Shown in pieces: positions 16,424-25,513 of a DNA stretch of 64,000 bases; position 1 is the first letter of the stretch; each line of letters opens with the position of its first letter. The stretch lies in NCBI RefSeq assembly GCF_002939385.1, contig NZ_MULI01000003.1, positions 124,001 through 188,000 on the forward strand, in the 5' to 3' direction. Below the pieces are notes generated by a model that was not told the origin of the DNA, did no database searches, and saw only the letters and a list, made by a program, of their open reading frames with translations. The position numbers were made by a program, and so were the translations under genes. The stretch is from Streptomyces sp. MH60. GTDB lineage: Bacteria > Actinomycetota > Actinomycetes > Streptomycetales > Streptomycetaceae.

Positions 16424-17359
16424 ATGGAACCTCCGTCCGAAAACCAGACCGGTGATCCCGCCGACAACCGCTCGGAGATCCGTGCCTTCCTCACCAGCCG
16501 ACGCGCCAAGCTGGCCCCGGAACGGGTCGGACTGCCCACCGGCCGACGGCGCCGGGTTCCGGGACTACGGCGCGAGGAGGTCGCGGCCCTCGCCGGCGTG
16601 AGCACCGAGTGGTACACGCGGCTGGAGAAGGGCCACATCGGCGGTGTCTCCGAGAGCGTGCTGGAAGCGGTCGCGCAGGCGTTGCTCCTCGACGAGGACG
16701 AGCGCACCTACCTGCTGGAGCTGGCCAGGGCGGCTCGCCCCGCCCGCCGCAGCTCGAACCGCCGCAAGGACGTCAAGATCCCGTCCTCCGTCCAGTGGAT
16801 GGTGGACTCCATGACGATGGCTCCCGCCTTCGTACGGACCGGCCGTCTGGACATCGTCGCGAGCAACGCGCTGTGCAGGGCCTTGTATTCACCGATGTTC
16901 GACAGCGACACCACGGGCGAGCGGGGCTGCGCCAATTTCCCCCGTTACTTCTTCCTCGACCCCGGCTCCCACGACTTCTTCGTCGACTGGGAAGAAGGCG
17001 CGAGAGCAACGGTCGCAGTACTCCGCGCCGAAGCCGGACGAGAACCTCACGACCGGGCCCTGCGCGAGCTGGTCGGCGAACTGTCCACGCTCAGCGCTGA
17101 CTTCCGCACCATGTGGGCCAGTCACGACGTCCGAATCCGTCACGAGGGCGTCAAGCGGCTGGACCATCCCGAAGTCGGCCGTCTGGAGATGACCTTCCGC
17201 TCCCTGGACCTGCCCCTGCCCCAACGAGCCGTCCACGACCTGATCGTCTACACGGCCGAGCCCGGCACCCCCTCGGAGGACCGACTCAGGCTCCTCGCCA
17301 GTTGGACGGCGCCGACGCCGCAGACCTCACCCACGGAACCGACCCGCCCGCCCCGCTGA
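16424..17359 (+). CDS. XRE-family regulator with MmyB ligand domain
   Basis: A 311-residue protein with helix-turn-helix at about 46-70 (LRREEVAALAGVSTEWYTRL), a linker, and the MmyB-like PAS-type domain at about 125-300 (FVRTGRLDIVASNALCRALY, FFLDPGSHDFFVDWEEGA, VYTAEPGTPSEDRLRLL). MmyB-like proteins may sense fatty acids and typically sit next to, and control, a divergent SDR; that is the arrangement here. The ribosome site is weak. A decayed relative of the same family is at 48452-49183. Confidence 0.92.
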   Translation: MEPPSENQTGDPADNRSEIRAFLTSRRAKLAPERVGLPTGRRRRVPGLRREEVAALAGVSTEWYTRLEKGHIGGVSESVLEAVAQALLLDEDERTYLLELARAARPARRSSNRRKDVKIPSSVQWMVDSMTMAPAFVRTGRLDIVASNALCRALYSPMFDSDTTGERGCANFPRYFFLDPGSHDFFVDWEEGARATVAVLRAEAGREPHDRALRELVGELSTLSADFRTMWASHDVRIRHEGVKRLDHPEVGRLEMTFRSLDLPLPQRAVHDLIVYTAEPGTPSEDRLRLLASWTAPTPQTSPTEPTRPPR

Positions 17360-17820
17360 CCTCACGCCCTCGTACGGCAGCGGTATAGGGGCTGATTAGA
17401 AGAAGCGAAAAGCGCCCGGAGCGGCGGTCTGCGCTCAGGCGGCGGGGAAGCCGTCCCGAGCCAGAGGTTAAACGGTGCAGAGGCGGCTGTCGCCCAGCGC
17501 CTCGGGTTCACGCCCCTGCGCGAGGACACGGTCCTTGATGGCAGTGCGCTACTTGGTCGGCAACGGCTGAGCCTGTGCCGCGGGCGTGCTCCGCGTCGCG
17601 CGTCGGTCGACAACAGCGTGTACAGCTTCCGCCGCCCCGGAACCGAGCGGTATGTCCACGAACGCCGTGAAGTGCCGGGGCGAGCAGCTCGACGCCGTCG
17701 ACGTCGTCCTGGACATGGCCGCGGAGCACCCGCCTCGCAACCACCACGTCGCTTGGAGGCGGGGTCGTATGCGGGCTCGCGGCCATCAGCAGCCCTGGGG
17801 CGGGCGTCCGACGGGTCAGC
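17360..17820. other. Long intergenic region, no supported gene
   Basis: Between the XRE gene and the end of the membrane protein gene. Several open frames exist but none has a ribosome site with a plausible family pattern. The AT-richer tract near 17385-17410 could be the end of the XRE transcript. I cannot name any fragment here. Confidence 0.4.
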
Positions 17821-18390
17821 TCATGGGACGAGCGGCGTCATGGAGCGGGCGTGCGCCCACATGCCGTGGAGCTGTTCGAGGGGGCGCTGCTGTTCGCCGT
17901 GGAGGGCGTTGAGTACGACGAGGCATCCGGTGAGGGCGGGCACCGTCCACTGCACGCAGGCGAGCTGGCGCCGGGCCTTTCCCAGGTCGACGGGGTGCCG
18001 GGCCCCCTTCTCCGCGTCGTCGGGGTTGGCGGAGGAGGCCCACTCGACCTTCTTGCCGAGGACGCGGGCGTAGGCGGTGGCGGCCAGGGCTGCCGCCGTG
18101 ACGACGGTCTTGGCGGTGGTGGAGGCGCCCACGCCGTGCTGGGTCCTGACGCGGTGGGCGTTGACGGCGAGCAGGCCGCCACCGCCGAACAGGTGCGCGC
18201 CGATCGCGGCGGCGTTGACCGGCACCCACTTCGTCCAGCCGACCGAGGCGATCCGGGCCCGGGCGGCGACCGTGGAGCCCTCGTGCTCGGCCGCCCCGTT
18301 GAGGCCGACCGCGCCCATCAGAGAGCCGCCGAACCAGGCGGCCAGGCCCACGTCGTGCAGGCTACGGATGACGGTATTGCGTCCGGACAT
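17821..18390 (-). CDS. Conserved membrane protein, unknown function
   Basis: A 189-residue protein seen in many actinomycetes. AAWFGGSLMGAVGLNGAA near residue 17 is the first membrane segment, VNAAAIGAHLFGGGGLLAVN the second, VVTAAALAATAYARVLG the third and ALTGCLVVLNALHGEQQRP the fourth. The pattern resembles small integral proteins often encoded beside stress genes; no catalytic motif is visible. AAGGAG precedes ATG 18390. A decayed relative lies at 14919-15013. Confidence 0.8.
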   Translation of the reverse strand: MSGRNTVIRSLHDVGLAAWFGGSLMGAVGLNGAAEHEGSTVAARARIASVGWTKWVPVNAAAIGAHLFGGGGLLAVNAHRVRTQHGVGASTTAKTVVTAAALAATAYARVLGKKVEWASSANPDDAEKGARHPVDLGKARRQLACVQWTVPALTGCLVVLNALHGEQQRPLEQLHGMWAHARSMTPLVP

Positions 18391-19330
18391 GGGCGTGCTC
18401 CTTGCAGGAGTGGCGGTGAGGGCCGACGAGTGTCGGGCGTTACTCCACCCTCGCCGGGCCTTGCCGGCGCCGCCACCACGGCTGACCCAGACGGCTGCCC
18501 CGTCAGCTTCTGTCCGGTTGCCCGGAGCCGGTCACTCAGGCTTCGGGCGGCATGCGGTCGTCCCCCAACCGGGTGGTCACCGCCGTCGCCGTTGCGCGTC
18601 CCAGTATCCCTTCCCTCCTCCCCTTCTCGCGGTGACGGATCGCCTCTCGCCCGGACGCTGATCACGAGGGGCCCGGGGTGTGAGCGGCTGGTTCCTTCCC
18701 GTGGCGGCTGGGCTGCCTTCTGCGACCCGACGCGTGCTGGGCCCCGAACTGCCGGCATCACCGCGCGTCGCGCGGAACTGGATGGACTCGAGCAGCCGGC
18801 CGCGCACATGACGGAGGTGCGGGCCGAGCGGAACACCGCAGCGCCGCTCATCCGGCTTCGTGTGTGGTGCTTTCCACGGAGGTCGTCGCGCACCGGTTGT
18901 CCAGCCGCCTGTGGCACCGCCCGGTCCGTGACCGCGGTCTGTTGCACCCTGATACTCGTCACCGCTTCGACGTCCGTGAGCAGGCCGGTGGCCGGTTGGG
19001 GATTCTGTCGCTGCCTGAGGGGGGCACGGGAAGCCGCACCTGCGCCTGGTGATCGTCATGCGTCATCGCTGGTGGCACTGGCAGCAGTCCGTCGGATGAG
19101 TGCGGCGAGTGGCTCGGCGTGGAGCGCACGGTGCACAGCTCTTCGAGCGAAGGCGGTCTTCCTGCTGCGGGCGGGCGGGCGGGCCGGACGGATGGATGGC
19201 GCCCTGGCTTCGGCCGAGTCAACACCGGAGCCCCGTTTCTCGGGCCGTCCAGATGAGTGCCGGGGCTCATGAGGGGCAGGCGGGACGGCGGGGCAGCGCG
19301 GATCGGGCCCCGGAGCGAGAAGGGCATGCC
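18391..19330. other. Nearly 1 kb without a supported gene
   Basis: Divergent space between the membrane protein and the hydrolase at 19331. Frames are open for long stretches because of GC content, but none has a ribosome site plus recognisable domain. A forward frame at 18864-19052 (62 codons, includes HRFDVREQAGGRLGILSL) is the least implausible small gene; I could not assign it. Confidence 0.4.
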
Positions 19331-20191
19331 ATGTTCGAGGAGTTCGCCACCAAGACGGTGCGCACCGGTGAGGCGTCCGTCTTCGTTCGGTACGGGGGCG
19401 AGGGCCCGCCTCTCCTGTTGTTGCACGGCCACCCGCGGACGTCGGCGACCTGGCACCGGGTCGCGCCCGTTCTGGTGCGGCGCGGCTTCACCGTCGTCTG
19501 CCCCGACCTGCGCGGTTACGGACGCTCCCGCGGTCCCGCGCCCGCCGCGGATCACGCCCCGCACTCCAAGCGTGCCGTGGCCGAGGACATGGTCGAGGTC
19601 ATGCAGGCCCTCGGGCACCATCGCTTCGGGCTCGTCGGGCACGACCGTGGGGCCGCTGTGGCGCTCCGGCTGGTGCTGGACCACCCTTCCGCGGTGACCC
19701 GGGCGGCGTTCGTGGACGGCCTGCCTCTGAGCGAGCACCTGATCCGTGCGGATGCCAGGTTCGCCACCGCGTGGTGGCACTGGTTCTTCTTCGCCCAGCC
19801 GGAGATCCCCGAACGCGTCATCAACGCCGATCCTGACTCCTGGTACCGCGGCGACCCAGAGGCCATGGGGCAGGAGAATTACGACGAGTGGCGGGCCGCC
19901 ACCAGAAATCCGGACGTCGTCCGCGCCATGCTGGAGGACTACCGCGCCGGTCTCACCGTGGACCGCCGACACGAGGAGGCGGACCGCGCCCGGGGCGCAC
20001 GGATCGACTGTCCCGTCCTGGTCCTGTGGTCGCTACGGGACGATCTGGAGGACCTGTACGGCGACCCGCGCACCATCTGGCGCGACTGGGCCGACGACGT
20101 CCGGGGCCACGGCATCGACGCCGGACACCATGTGGCGGAGGAAGCCCCTGGCCCGCTCTCCGCCGCCTTGGGTGACTTCTTCACCGACTGA
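19331..20191 (+). CDS. Haloacetate dehalogenase-like alpha/beta hydrolase
   Basis: A 286-residue alpha/beta hydrolase close to the fluoroacetate/haloacetate dehalogenase group: LLLHGHPRTSATW, DLRGYGRS, LVGHDRGAAV with nucleophile Asp105 and Arg106, the halide-side WHWFFFAQPE (His150, Trp151), and a C-terminal GHH. In defluorinating enzymes two arginines bind the substrate carboxylate; only the first (Arg106) is present, the second position being Ala109. Haloacids are thus not certain substrates. GAGAAGGG lies upstream of the ATG. Confidence 0.82.
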   Translation: MFEEFATKTVRTGEASVFVRYGGEGPPLLLLHGHPRTSATWHRVAPVLVRRGFTVVCPDLRGYGRSRGPAPAADHAPHSKRAVAEDMVEVMQALGHHRFGLVGHDRGAAVALRLVLDHPSAVTRAAFVDGLPLSEHLIRADARFATAWWHWFFFAQPEIPERVINADPDSWYRGDPEAMGQENYDEWRAATRNPDVVRAMLEDYRAGLTVDRRHEEADRARGARIDCPVLVLWSLRDDLEDLYGDPRTIWRDWADDVRGHGIDAGHHVAEEAPGPLSAALGDFFTD

Positions 20192-20198
20192 CCTCCGT

Positions 20199-20300
20199 AT
20201 CGTGCTGGACTCCGGGTACGGCGGACGGCCCGCGCATCGCTCATCTGCTGGCCGGCCTGCCGACCGGGCTGGCCGGGCTGGCGTTACGGATCCGCGCCGG
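20199..20300 (+). pseudogene. Transposase remnant, frameshifted
   Basis: IVLDSGYGG followed, one frame over, by GPRIAHLLAGLPTGLAGL reproduces a segment of actinomycete DDE transposases (LDxGYDxPRIAHLLAxLP). The shift between the two pieces and the absence of the rest show a degenerate scrap of an insertion sequence between two genes. Confidence 0.55.
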
Positions 20301-20350
20301 GGTGGTCGAAGAGGTACCGGCCGTCACCCGAGCCCGGCACAATCACCCGT

Positions 20351-21457
20351 ATGACGATCACCACGGGCGCGCCGCCCACGCGCAGCACTCCCGCTGCTGT
20401 CGCCTCGGGGTTCCTCACGGGCGGTGTGATCGGGGCGTCGCTGGCCGCTCTCGTCGTCGGCGGCATCATCGAGAACGCGCTGCTGTTCGTCACGGGACTG
20501 GTCCTGCCCGCGGTCTACGGTCTGCTCTTCTTCCTCGCCGGTGCACCGCGTCGGGCCCGGGAGGCGGCGGTCGCGCCCCGCACCGCGCTCGCGATGGTCG
20601 AGAGCCGGGAGGCGGTCGGGGGTGAGTCGACGAGCGACGTGGCGGTGCGGTTCGATCTGACCGTCGCGCCGGACGACGTACCGGCGTATCGCGTCGCGTT
20701 CACGCAGAGCATCAACGTCGTCGACCTGGCCGACTACCGGCCGGGCGGCGTCGTGGTGGTCCAGTACCCGCCGGACCGGCCATGGCGGTTGAGGATCGTG
20801 AAGCGGCCGACACCGGAGTGGGAGGAGCGCGCGGCCGGGGCCCGCATCGACTCCGCGCCAGGACCCGCCATGGTGAGCGAGGCCCCCGAGGGCTGTGCCG
20901 TCGGCTTCGTCGGGCTGCTCGCCCTGTTGCTCGCAGCGGGCGGCGTGGTCCTGCTGTTCCGCGCCGACCTGTTCGACCAGAACGCCTCCGCGCACCCGCC
21001 CGCTGCCGCCACCGGACCATCGGTCTCCTCCTCCACTTCCTCGTCGTCGACCACGGTGGTGTCGTCGGCGTCCGGCACGGTCACCCTCGGCCCGAACCAG
21101 TCGTTCCTCGACGAGGGCGAACTGCGCCGGGCGGTCAGCTCGCTCGCCAAGGGCACGGACACGCGCGCGGCGCTCACCGTCGTCGTGCAGGAACGCCTGC
21201 TGTCGATCGTCTACGCGCCCACCGGCGCACGGGCCTCGACGTTCGACCCGGATTCCCTGCCCTACGACCGTTTCCCTGCGCTGGTCAAGGAGGCGAAAAG
21301 CAGCCTGCGGGCCGGTTCCTCGCAGACCTGGCAGATCACCGTCGAGCGTCTCACCGGCTCTCTCACCGTCAGGGTCGGTGTGACGGGTACCGAAGGAGGT
21401 GCCTCGTTGGAGGCGGACGCGCAGGGCAAGGTGGTGCGCCGCACTCCGGCGCACTGA
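20351..21457 (+). CDS. Hypothetical membrane protein
   Basis: A 368-residue protein with two N-terminal membrane helices (about 18-60: FLTGGVIGASLAALVVGGII, LLFVTGLVLPAVYGLLFF), a cytoplasmic domain of about 120 residues with DUF3592-like strands (RFDLTVAPDDVPAYRVAF), a third membrane helix (about 178-200), a Ser/Thr-rich linker and an extracytoplasmic C-terminal domain. No ribosome site is visible at ATG 20351, so it may be leaderless. It is followed after 37 bases by a DUF3592-like gene; both probably belong to one operon. Function unknown. Confidence 0.75.
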   Translation: MTITTGAPPTRSTPAAVASGFLTGGVIGASLAALVVGGIIENALLFVTGLVLPAVYGLLFFLAGAPRRAREAAVAPRTALAMVESREAVGGESTSDVAVRFDLTVAPDDVPAYRVAFTQSINVVDLADYRPGGVVVVQYPPDRPWRLRIVKRPTPEWEERAAGARIDSAPGPAMVSEAPEGCAVGFVGLLALLLAAGGVVLLFRADLFDQNASAHPPAAATGPSVSSSTSSSSTTVVSSASGTVTLGPNQSFLDEGELRRAVSSLAKGTDTRAALTVVVQERLLSIVYAPTGARASTFDPDSLPYDRFPALVKEAKSSLRAGSSQTWQITVERLTGSLTVRVGVTGTEGGASLEADAQGKVVRRTPAH

Positions 21458-21494
21458 CGGGCGCCGCGTCGACACGGGAGCAGAGGGAAGACAC

Positions 21495-22355
21495 GTGGGC
21501 CTGCAGGGATATCTGGCGCTGTGGTGCGGGGCGTTCGGCATCTTCGCGCTGGTCGGTTATGCCCGGTCGCTGGCCGGGGCGACACCGGCGCAGCGGGCGG
21601 TGAGGGTGGTGGGGCGGATCGAGCGGGTGCGCGAGCCCAGGCACGGAAGCTCGCAGCACGACGGGATACCCGTGGTCGTCTCCTTCCAGGATCCGTCCAC
21701 CGGGGAGGCGTTCACCGTGACGAACGACGGTGACCGCGGGGAAAGGATCACGGCGGCCTGGCCCGGACGGGAGATCGGTGTCCGTTATCCGCGCGGGAGA
21801 CCGCATGCCTACCACTTCGTCGGCGACCTGTGGGCGGGCCGACGAGGGCTCGGGTGGCCGAACTTCGCGCTCTTCCTGATCTACGTCGGACTGGTCGTCT
21901 TCGCCGCCGTCGACTGGGCCTGGCCGTGGGCCTTGATCGGCTTCGGTGGGCCGTGGACCGTGTCCGGCGTCTGGTACCTGCCGCAGAGCGAACGCGCGGC
22001 GAGCCGACGTATGGATGGGCTGACCTCCCGGCCCCCTGTTCAGGGCCGGGTCATCGCCGTGCTCACGGACACCAGCACCGACGAGGACGGCCACACCAGT
22101 ACCAGCCACACGCCGGTTATCACCTTCACCACCCACGACGGCACCACCGTCAGCGCCTATTGCACCGGCGGGCTGCCTGCCCCCGCGAACTCCTACGGCC
22201 GCAACGTCACAGTCCACTACACGCCCGACGACCCCGCTGTGTTCACCACCGACCTCGCGGCAGAACACCGGTCCCGCTCAGTCGACACTGCCTTCGGCGT
22301 CGTGGCGCTGCTCCTCGGCGTGGCGGCGGTCGTCGTCGGAGCGGTGCTTCTGTGA
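21495..22355 (+). CDS. DUF3592-type membrane protein
   Basis: A 286-residue protein with an N-terminal membrane helix, a soluble beta-rich region (RVVGRIERV, IPVVVSFQDPSTGEAFTV, IGVRYPRGRPHAYHF), two central membrane helices (about 115-160), a second similar beta region (QGRVIAVLTDT, YGRNVTVHYTPDDPAVF) and a final membrane helix. The duplicated DUF3592 layout is common in actinomycetes and has no established function. The GTG start follows AGGGAAG. Same operon as the gene before it. Confidence 0.8.
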   Translation: MGLQGYLALWCGAFGIFALVGYARSLAGATPAQRAVRVVGRIERVREPRHGSSQHDGIPVVVSFQDPSTGEAFTVTNDGDRGERITAAWPGREIGVRYPRGRPHAYHFVGDLWAGRRGLGWPNFALFLIYVGLVVFAAVDWAWPWALIGFGGPWTVSGVWYLPQSERAASRRMDGLTSRPPVQGRVIAVLTDTSTDEDGHTSTSHTPVITFTTHDGTTVSAYCTGGLPAPANSYGRNVTVHYTPDDPAVFTTDLAAEHRSRSVDTAFGVVALLLGVAAVVVGAVLL

Positions 22356-22478
22356 CGCCCGACGAGTGCTGTGTACGGGAGGTATGTGCGCGTGGACCGG
22401 GGGGCGTTCGAACTTCACCGTCGATCCGGCGAGCAGGGCAGTCGCCGAGCGGCAGAAGGCAGGCACCACCATTCCCCT

Positions 22479-23441
22479 TCATGGGCCAGCGCTGGCCGAA
22501 CTCCGAAGTCCAGCAGACGTCTGCGGGATGGGGAAGGTGACGCCGGTCAGCCGTTCGCTCTCATGCCACAGCCAGGCCCCCAGGTCGGGGCCGTCCGCTC
22601 CGGTGGGCAGCCGGGCCGGTTTGGGCGTGCCGGAGGTCTGGTCGCGTCCGGCCGGGCCGAGGTAGGCCCCATTGGTGACGTCGGGATGGGTCGCGGCGAA
22701 CAAAGACGGCCAGGCCGCGCCGTCGGGGGAGCCCATCAGTGTGCGGGAGGCGAGGGCCACGAACAGGCGCCCCGTCCGGCTGGCGGAGGTGTGGCGCTGC
22801 AGGTTGGTGACGGCCGAGCCCGGATGGACGACCACTGCACGGTGCGTACGGCCGGCAAGGCGGCGGGCGAGTTCCTGGGTGAAGACGACGTTGGCGCGCT
22901 TGGACTTGGCATACGCACTCATCGGGCGGTAGCCGCGCTCGCTCATCAGATCTGCGAGATCACCGGAGCGCCAGGCGGCGGCGACGGCGCTGACCGTGAC
23001 GACGCGGGCAGCTGAAGAGCGCCGCAGGGCCGGCATCAGGTGCGCTGTCAGCGCGAAATGGCCGAGGTGGTTGGTGCCCACCGTGAGTTCCAGCCCATCG
23101 GGGGTGAGCCGACGCTCCGGGACATCCATCACACCGGCGTTGTTGATGAGGATGTCGATTGTCTCGCCCGCGGCGAGCGGGGCGGCTGCCTCACGGATCA
23201 AGGCAAGGTCGCCGAGGTCGATTTCCACCGTCTCCAGGCGAGTGCCGGGCACGTCGGCGTCCAGGCGGCGGGCGGCATCGGCCAGGGAGTCAGGGCGCCG
23301 ACCCGCCAGCAGGACGCGGGCACCGTGCTCCGCCAGAACCTGGGCGGTGCGGTAGCCGATGCCGCTGTTGGCGCCGGTGATCAGTGCGGTTCGGCCCTTG
23401 AGGTCCGGGATGTCGGCCGGGGTCCAGTGCGCGTTGGCCAT
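22479..23441 (-). CDS. Short-chain dehydrogenase, retinol-dehydrogenase-like
   Basis: A 320-residue SDR starting MANAHWTPADIPDLKGRTAL, with TGANSGIG, INNAGVMD and catalytic YAKSK (SAYAKSKRAN). This long subgroup acts on varied alcohols and ketones; the substrate here is unknown. An excellent AGGAGGTACTC ribosome site precedes ATG 23441. Divergent from a TetR gene with two strong palindromes between. Confidence 0.92.
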   Translation of the reverse strand: MANAHWTPADIPDLKGRTALITGANSGIGYRTAQVLAEHGARVLLAGRRPDSLADAARRLDADVPGTRLETVEIDLGDLALIREAAAPLAAGETIDILINNAGVMDVPERRLTPDGLELTVGTNHLGHFALTAHLMPALRRSSAARVVTVSAVAAAWRSGDLADLMSERGYRPMSAYAKSKRANVVFTQELARRLAGRTHRAVVVHPGSAVTNLQRHTSASRTGRLFVALASRTLMGSPDGAAWPSLFAATHPDVTNGAYLGPAGRDQTSGTPKPARLPTGADGPDLGAWLWHESERLTGVTFPIPQTSAGLRSSASAGP

Positions 23442-23452
23442 GAGTACCTCCT

Positions 23453-23519
23453 AAATGAATGTTCATTTAATTTGCTCAGCATGCAGGCGCTGATCCGAGT
23501 TGTCAAATGAACGTTCATT
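23453..23519. promoter_or_regulatory. Two TetR operators with AATGAA half-sites
   Basis: AAATGAATGTTCATTT (23453-23468; seven-base arms around TG) and AATGAACGTTCATT (23506-23519, a perfect 14-bp palindrome) are 52 bp apart centre to centre. The first begins just upstream of the SDR ribosome site and the second lies just before the TetR gene, so each may gate one promoter. Confidence 0.8.
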
Positions 23520-23534
23520 GGAAAGGCTGAGTGC

Positions 23535-24110
23535 ATGGCAACACGTGACCCCGACCGCAAGCGTCGGCAGCTGATGGAAGCCGCTCTCGCCGAGTTCGCC
23601 GAGTTCGGCCTGGCCGGAGCCCGCGTGGACCGGCTCGCAAAACGAGCCGGCATCAGCCCTGGCCTGGTGTACTCCTTCGCCGCCGGCAAGGAGGGTCTGT
23701 TCGAGGCCGTCTACGAAGCGATCGCCGAGCAGACCGTCAACGCGGTCCCCATCGACGCCGACGACCTGGCCGAATACGCCGGCCGCCTGCACGATGCCGG
23801 ACAGCAGCACCCCCAGGTCATGCGCTTCCTCACCTGGTACGCGCTGGAAAGCACCGAACGGCCGACGTCCGACGTCGTGGCCCGCTCGATGCAAGACAAG
23901 ATCGCCTCCGTCGAGGCCGCCCAGCAACGCGGCAGCGTCCGGCGGGACAAGCCGGCCGCGGAGATCCTGGCGCTCGTTCTGGCGCTCGCGAACATGTGGC
24001 AGCACCACACAGAGGACGTCAACGCCCTGGCCCCGCCCGCACATCAGCGCGCAACAGTCACTGATGCCGTACGCCGCCTCGTCTCCCCGGACTGGCCCGC
24101 TGATCGCTGA
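23535..24110 (+). CDS. TetR-family repressor
   Basis: A 191-residue regulator with N-terminal helix-turn-helix (about 10-55: RQLMEAALAEFAEFGLAGAR, then AKRAGISPGLVYSFAAGKEG) and a TetR_C-like helical domain (QHPQVMRFLTWYALE). GGAAAGG precedes the ATG. Almost certainly the repressor of the divergent SDR through the AATGAA palindromes. Relative of the TetR at 44209 (similar LITW/FLTW motif). Confidence 0.93.
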   Translation: MATRDPDRKRRQLMEAALAEFAEFGLAGARVDRLAKRAGISPGLVYSFAAGKEGLFEAVYEAIAEQTVNAVPIDADDLAEYAGRLHDAGQQHPQVMRFLTWYALESTERPTSDVVARSMQDKIASVEAAQQRGSVRRDKPAAEILALVLALANMWQHHTEDVNALAPPAHQRATVTDAVRRLVSPDWPADR

Positions 24111-24299
24111 TGGCGTCACCGCAAGCCCTCGACGGTCTCGCCATTCCTGACCGCGCACGTGATGCGGCAGAACTGCCCAGGTATCGCATGCGCCGGCCGA
24201 CTGAAGCGATCAGGCGCAGCGGCGGCGCGGCAAGCCGGCTGATGACCGCCCCCTCACGTGCTGCTCGCGCTTCCGGGCTGACAGGAGCACCCTGGAGGC

Positions 24300-24524
24300 G
24301 TGAGTCGCGCACCCATCGTCGTGCACCGGCCCTCGATCTCCGGGGGCCGACGGGTCACCGTGCACCGTCACGGCCGGGACGAGATACTCGGCACCGCCTA
24401 CAGCGATCACGACTTGGCGGTGTTCCTCGAAGGCGCCGGCATCGACGACGCGGAAGCCGTTCTGGACGACCGGCGGTGGGTGGAATGGCGCGGTGGCCCG
24501 GCTCACGATTTCCGCGCCGCCTGA
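24300..24524 (+). CDS. Small conserved hypothetical protein
   Basis: A 74-residue protein with a clear pattern (VTVHRHGRDEILGTAYSDHD, LAVFLEGAGIDDAEAVLDDR, WVEWRGG) found as a small stand-alone protein in streptomycetes; the function is not known to me. No membrane or signal segment. The GTG start has GGAG only two bases upstream, so the true start is not certain. Confidence 0.65.
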   Translation: MSRAPIVVHRPSISGGRRVTVHRHGRDEILGTAYSDHDLAVFLEGAGIDDAEAVLDDRRWVEWRGGPAHDFRAA

Positions 24525-24806
24525 CCCACCGCCTCTTGCGAGCCACGAGATGTGCCGCTGCACACCAACGTGGTCATGGACGACGGGGCACCGGGCCCGG
24601 CCATCACGTTGAACAGCAACTTCGGCGGCGTGACCGCGGGGCTGGGCACGCCGGGGACGCCCAGCTGGGCGGGCAGGAGGAAGACCGCGTACAGGAAGGG
24701 CAGGACCGCCGGTGAGAGGGCGGTCGGCACAATGCCGCGGATCATGCGGGCGGCCTCGGCGCCCCCGGCCAGTGCGCGCGCGGCGTCGACACTGCTGGGT
24801 CGCTGA
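24503..24806 (-). pseudogene. Possible membrane-protein remnant
   Basis: The minus strand encodes a hydrophobic stretch (GIVPTALSPAVLPFLYAVFL, then PAVTPPKLLFNVMAG) that reads like the start of a multi-pass permease, but it breaks off in polar sequence and overlaps the end of the small gene at 24300. No ribosome site was found. It could be a 5' piece of a transporter; the family is not identified. Confidence 0.25.
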
Positions 24807-24878
24807 TTCAGTGGGTGTCTCTCCGCCTGATCCGAGTCGGGACCAGGTCGTTGAGTGGTCTGCATGGGGTTGGGCGTT

Positions 24879-25475
24879 CTACGTGAGTCTGTTCGGTTGT
24901 TGGGTGGTGCGGGAGCGTCGGTGGGCTGCGACTCGTTCGCGGGTCGCGCACCGGCGGGAGCAGTAGCGGCGTTCGGGGCCGCTGCCCTGGGTGATGAAGA
25001 CGTTGTGGCAGCTGGGCGAGGCGCAGACTCTGCCGGGTGGGCGTTGGCGGTCCCAGACAAGGACGGTCAGGGCCATGCAGGAGGAGGCGAGGAACCATGC
25101 GTGCCAGGGGGCGTTGTCGTCGTGGTCGAGGTGGGGGTGCCAGGGCGTGCTGCTGCCGTGCGAGGTCAGGCGGAGTGGTCCGGTGTGGTCCTGCAGGAGA
25201 CGGTTGAGGGCGGCTGCGGCGTCGTCGGTGTGCTCAGCGGCGAAGACTTGCCGCAGTAGGGCAGCGGCTGCGCGCATCTCGGCAACGTCTTGGGTGGTCA
25301 GGTCGATGGGGTCGGTCTCGCCGTATGTGCGGAGGACGTCGGCGACTCCTGCCGGGTCGGGGTGGTCGGCGGCGAGGGTGTTGATCAGGGCGGCGGTCCG
25401 ACGAGCCGTGGTCAGCACGGAGTGGCGGGTGGACCAGTCGTCGCGGTGGGAGAGCACCTGTGGAATGTAACGCAT
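24879..25475 (-). CDS. ABATE/CGNR-type zinc-finger regulator
   Basis: A 198-residue protein with an N-terminal helical ABATE-like domain (about 1-140) and a C-terminal zinc finger: CASPSC, then CSRRC eleven residues on, followed by RERVAAHRRSR. Spacing equals that of CGNR-type fingers, but the signature itself reads CATR instead of CGNR. These proteins are thought to bind DNA and to control nearby genes; it is divergent from an MFS exporter. ATG 25475 chosen since upstream codons run into the shared promoter. Confidence 0.85.
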   Translation of the reverse strand: MRYIPQVLSHRDDWSTRHSVLTTARRTAALINTLAADHPDPAGVADVLRTYGETDPIDLTTQDVAEMRAAAALLRQVFAAEHTDDAAAALNRLLQDHTGPLRLTSHGSSTPWHPHLDHDDNAPWHAWFLASSCMALTVLVWDRQRPPGRVCASPSCHNVFITQGSGPERRYCSRRCATRERVAAHRRSRTTQQPNRLT

Positions 25476-25490
25476 CTTGCTGAGTTTTGA

Positions 25491-25504
25491 GTTACCTCCG
25501 TAAC
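25491..25504. promoter_or_regulatory. Candidate operator between CGNR gene and MFS exporter
   Basis: GTTAC and GTAAC are separated by CTCC. A further GTAAC lies at 25466-25470. The short inverted repeat sits between the divergent starts only 38 bases apart, so any protein bound here would affect both genes. Confidence 0.45.
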
Positions 25505-25513
25505 GTCTCGCTG

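Noticed and set aside
17851..19272. A 473-codon forward open frame
   Set aside because: It covers the membrane protein at 17821-18390 in antisense and then non-coding DNA. No start signal or domain.
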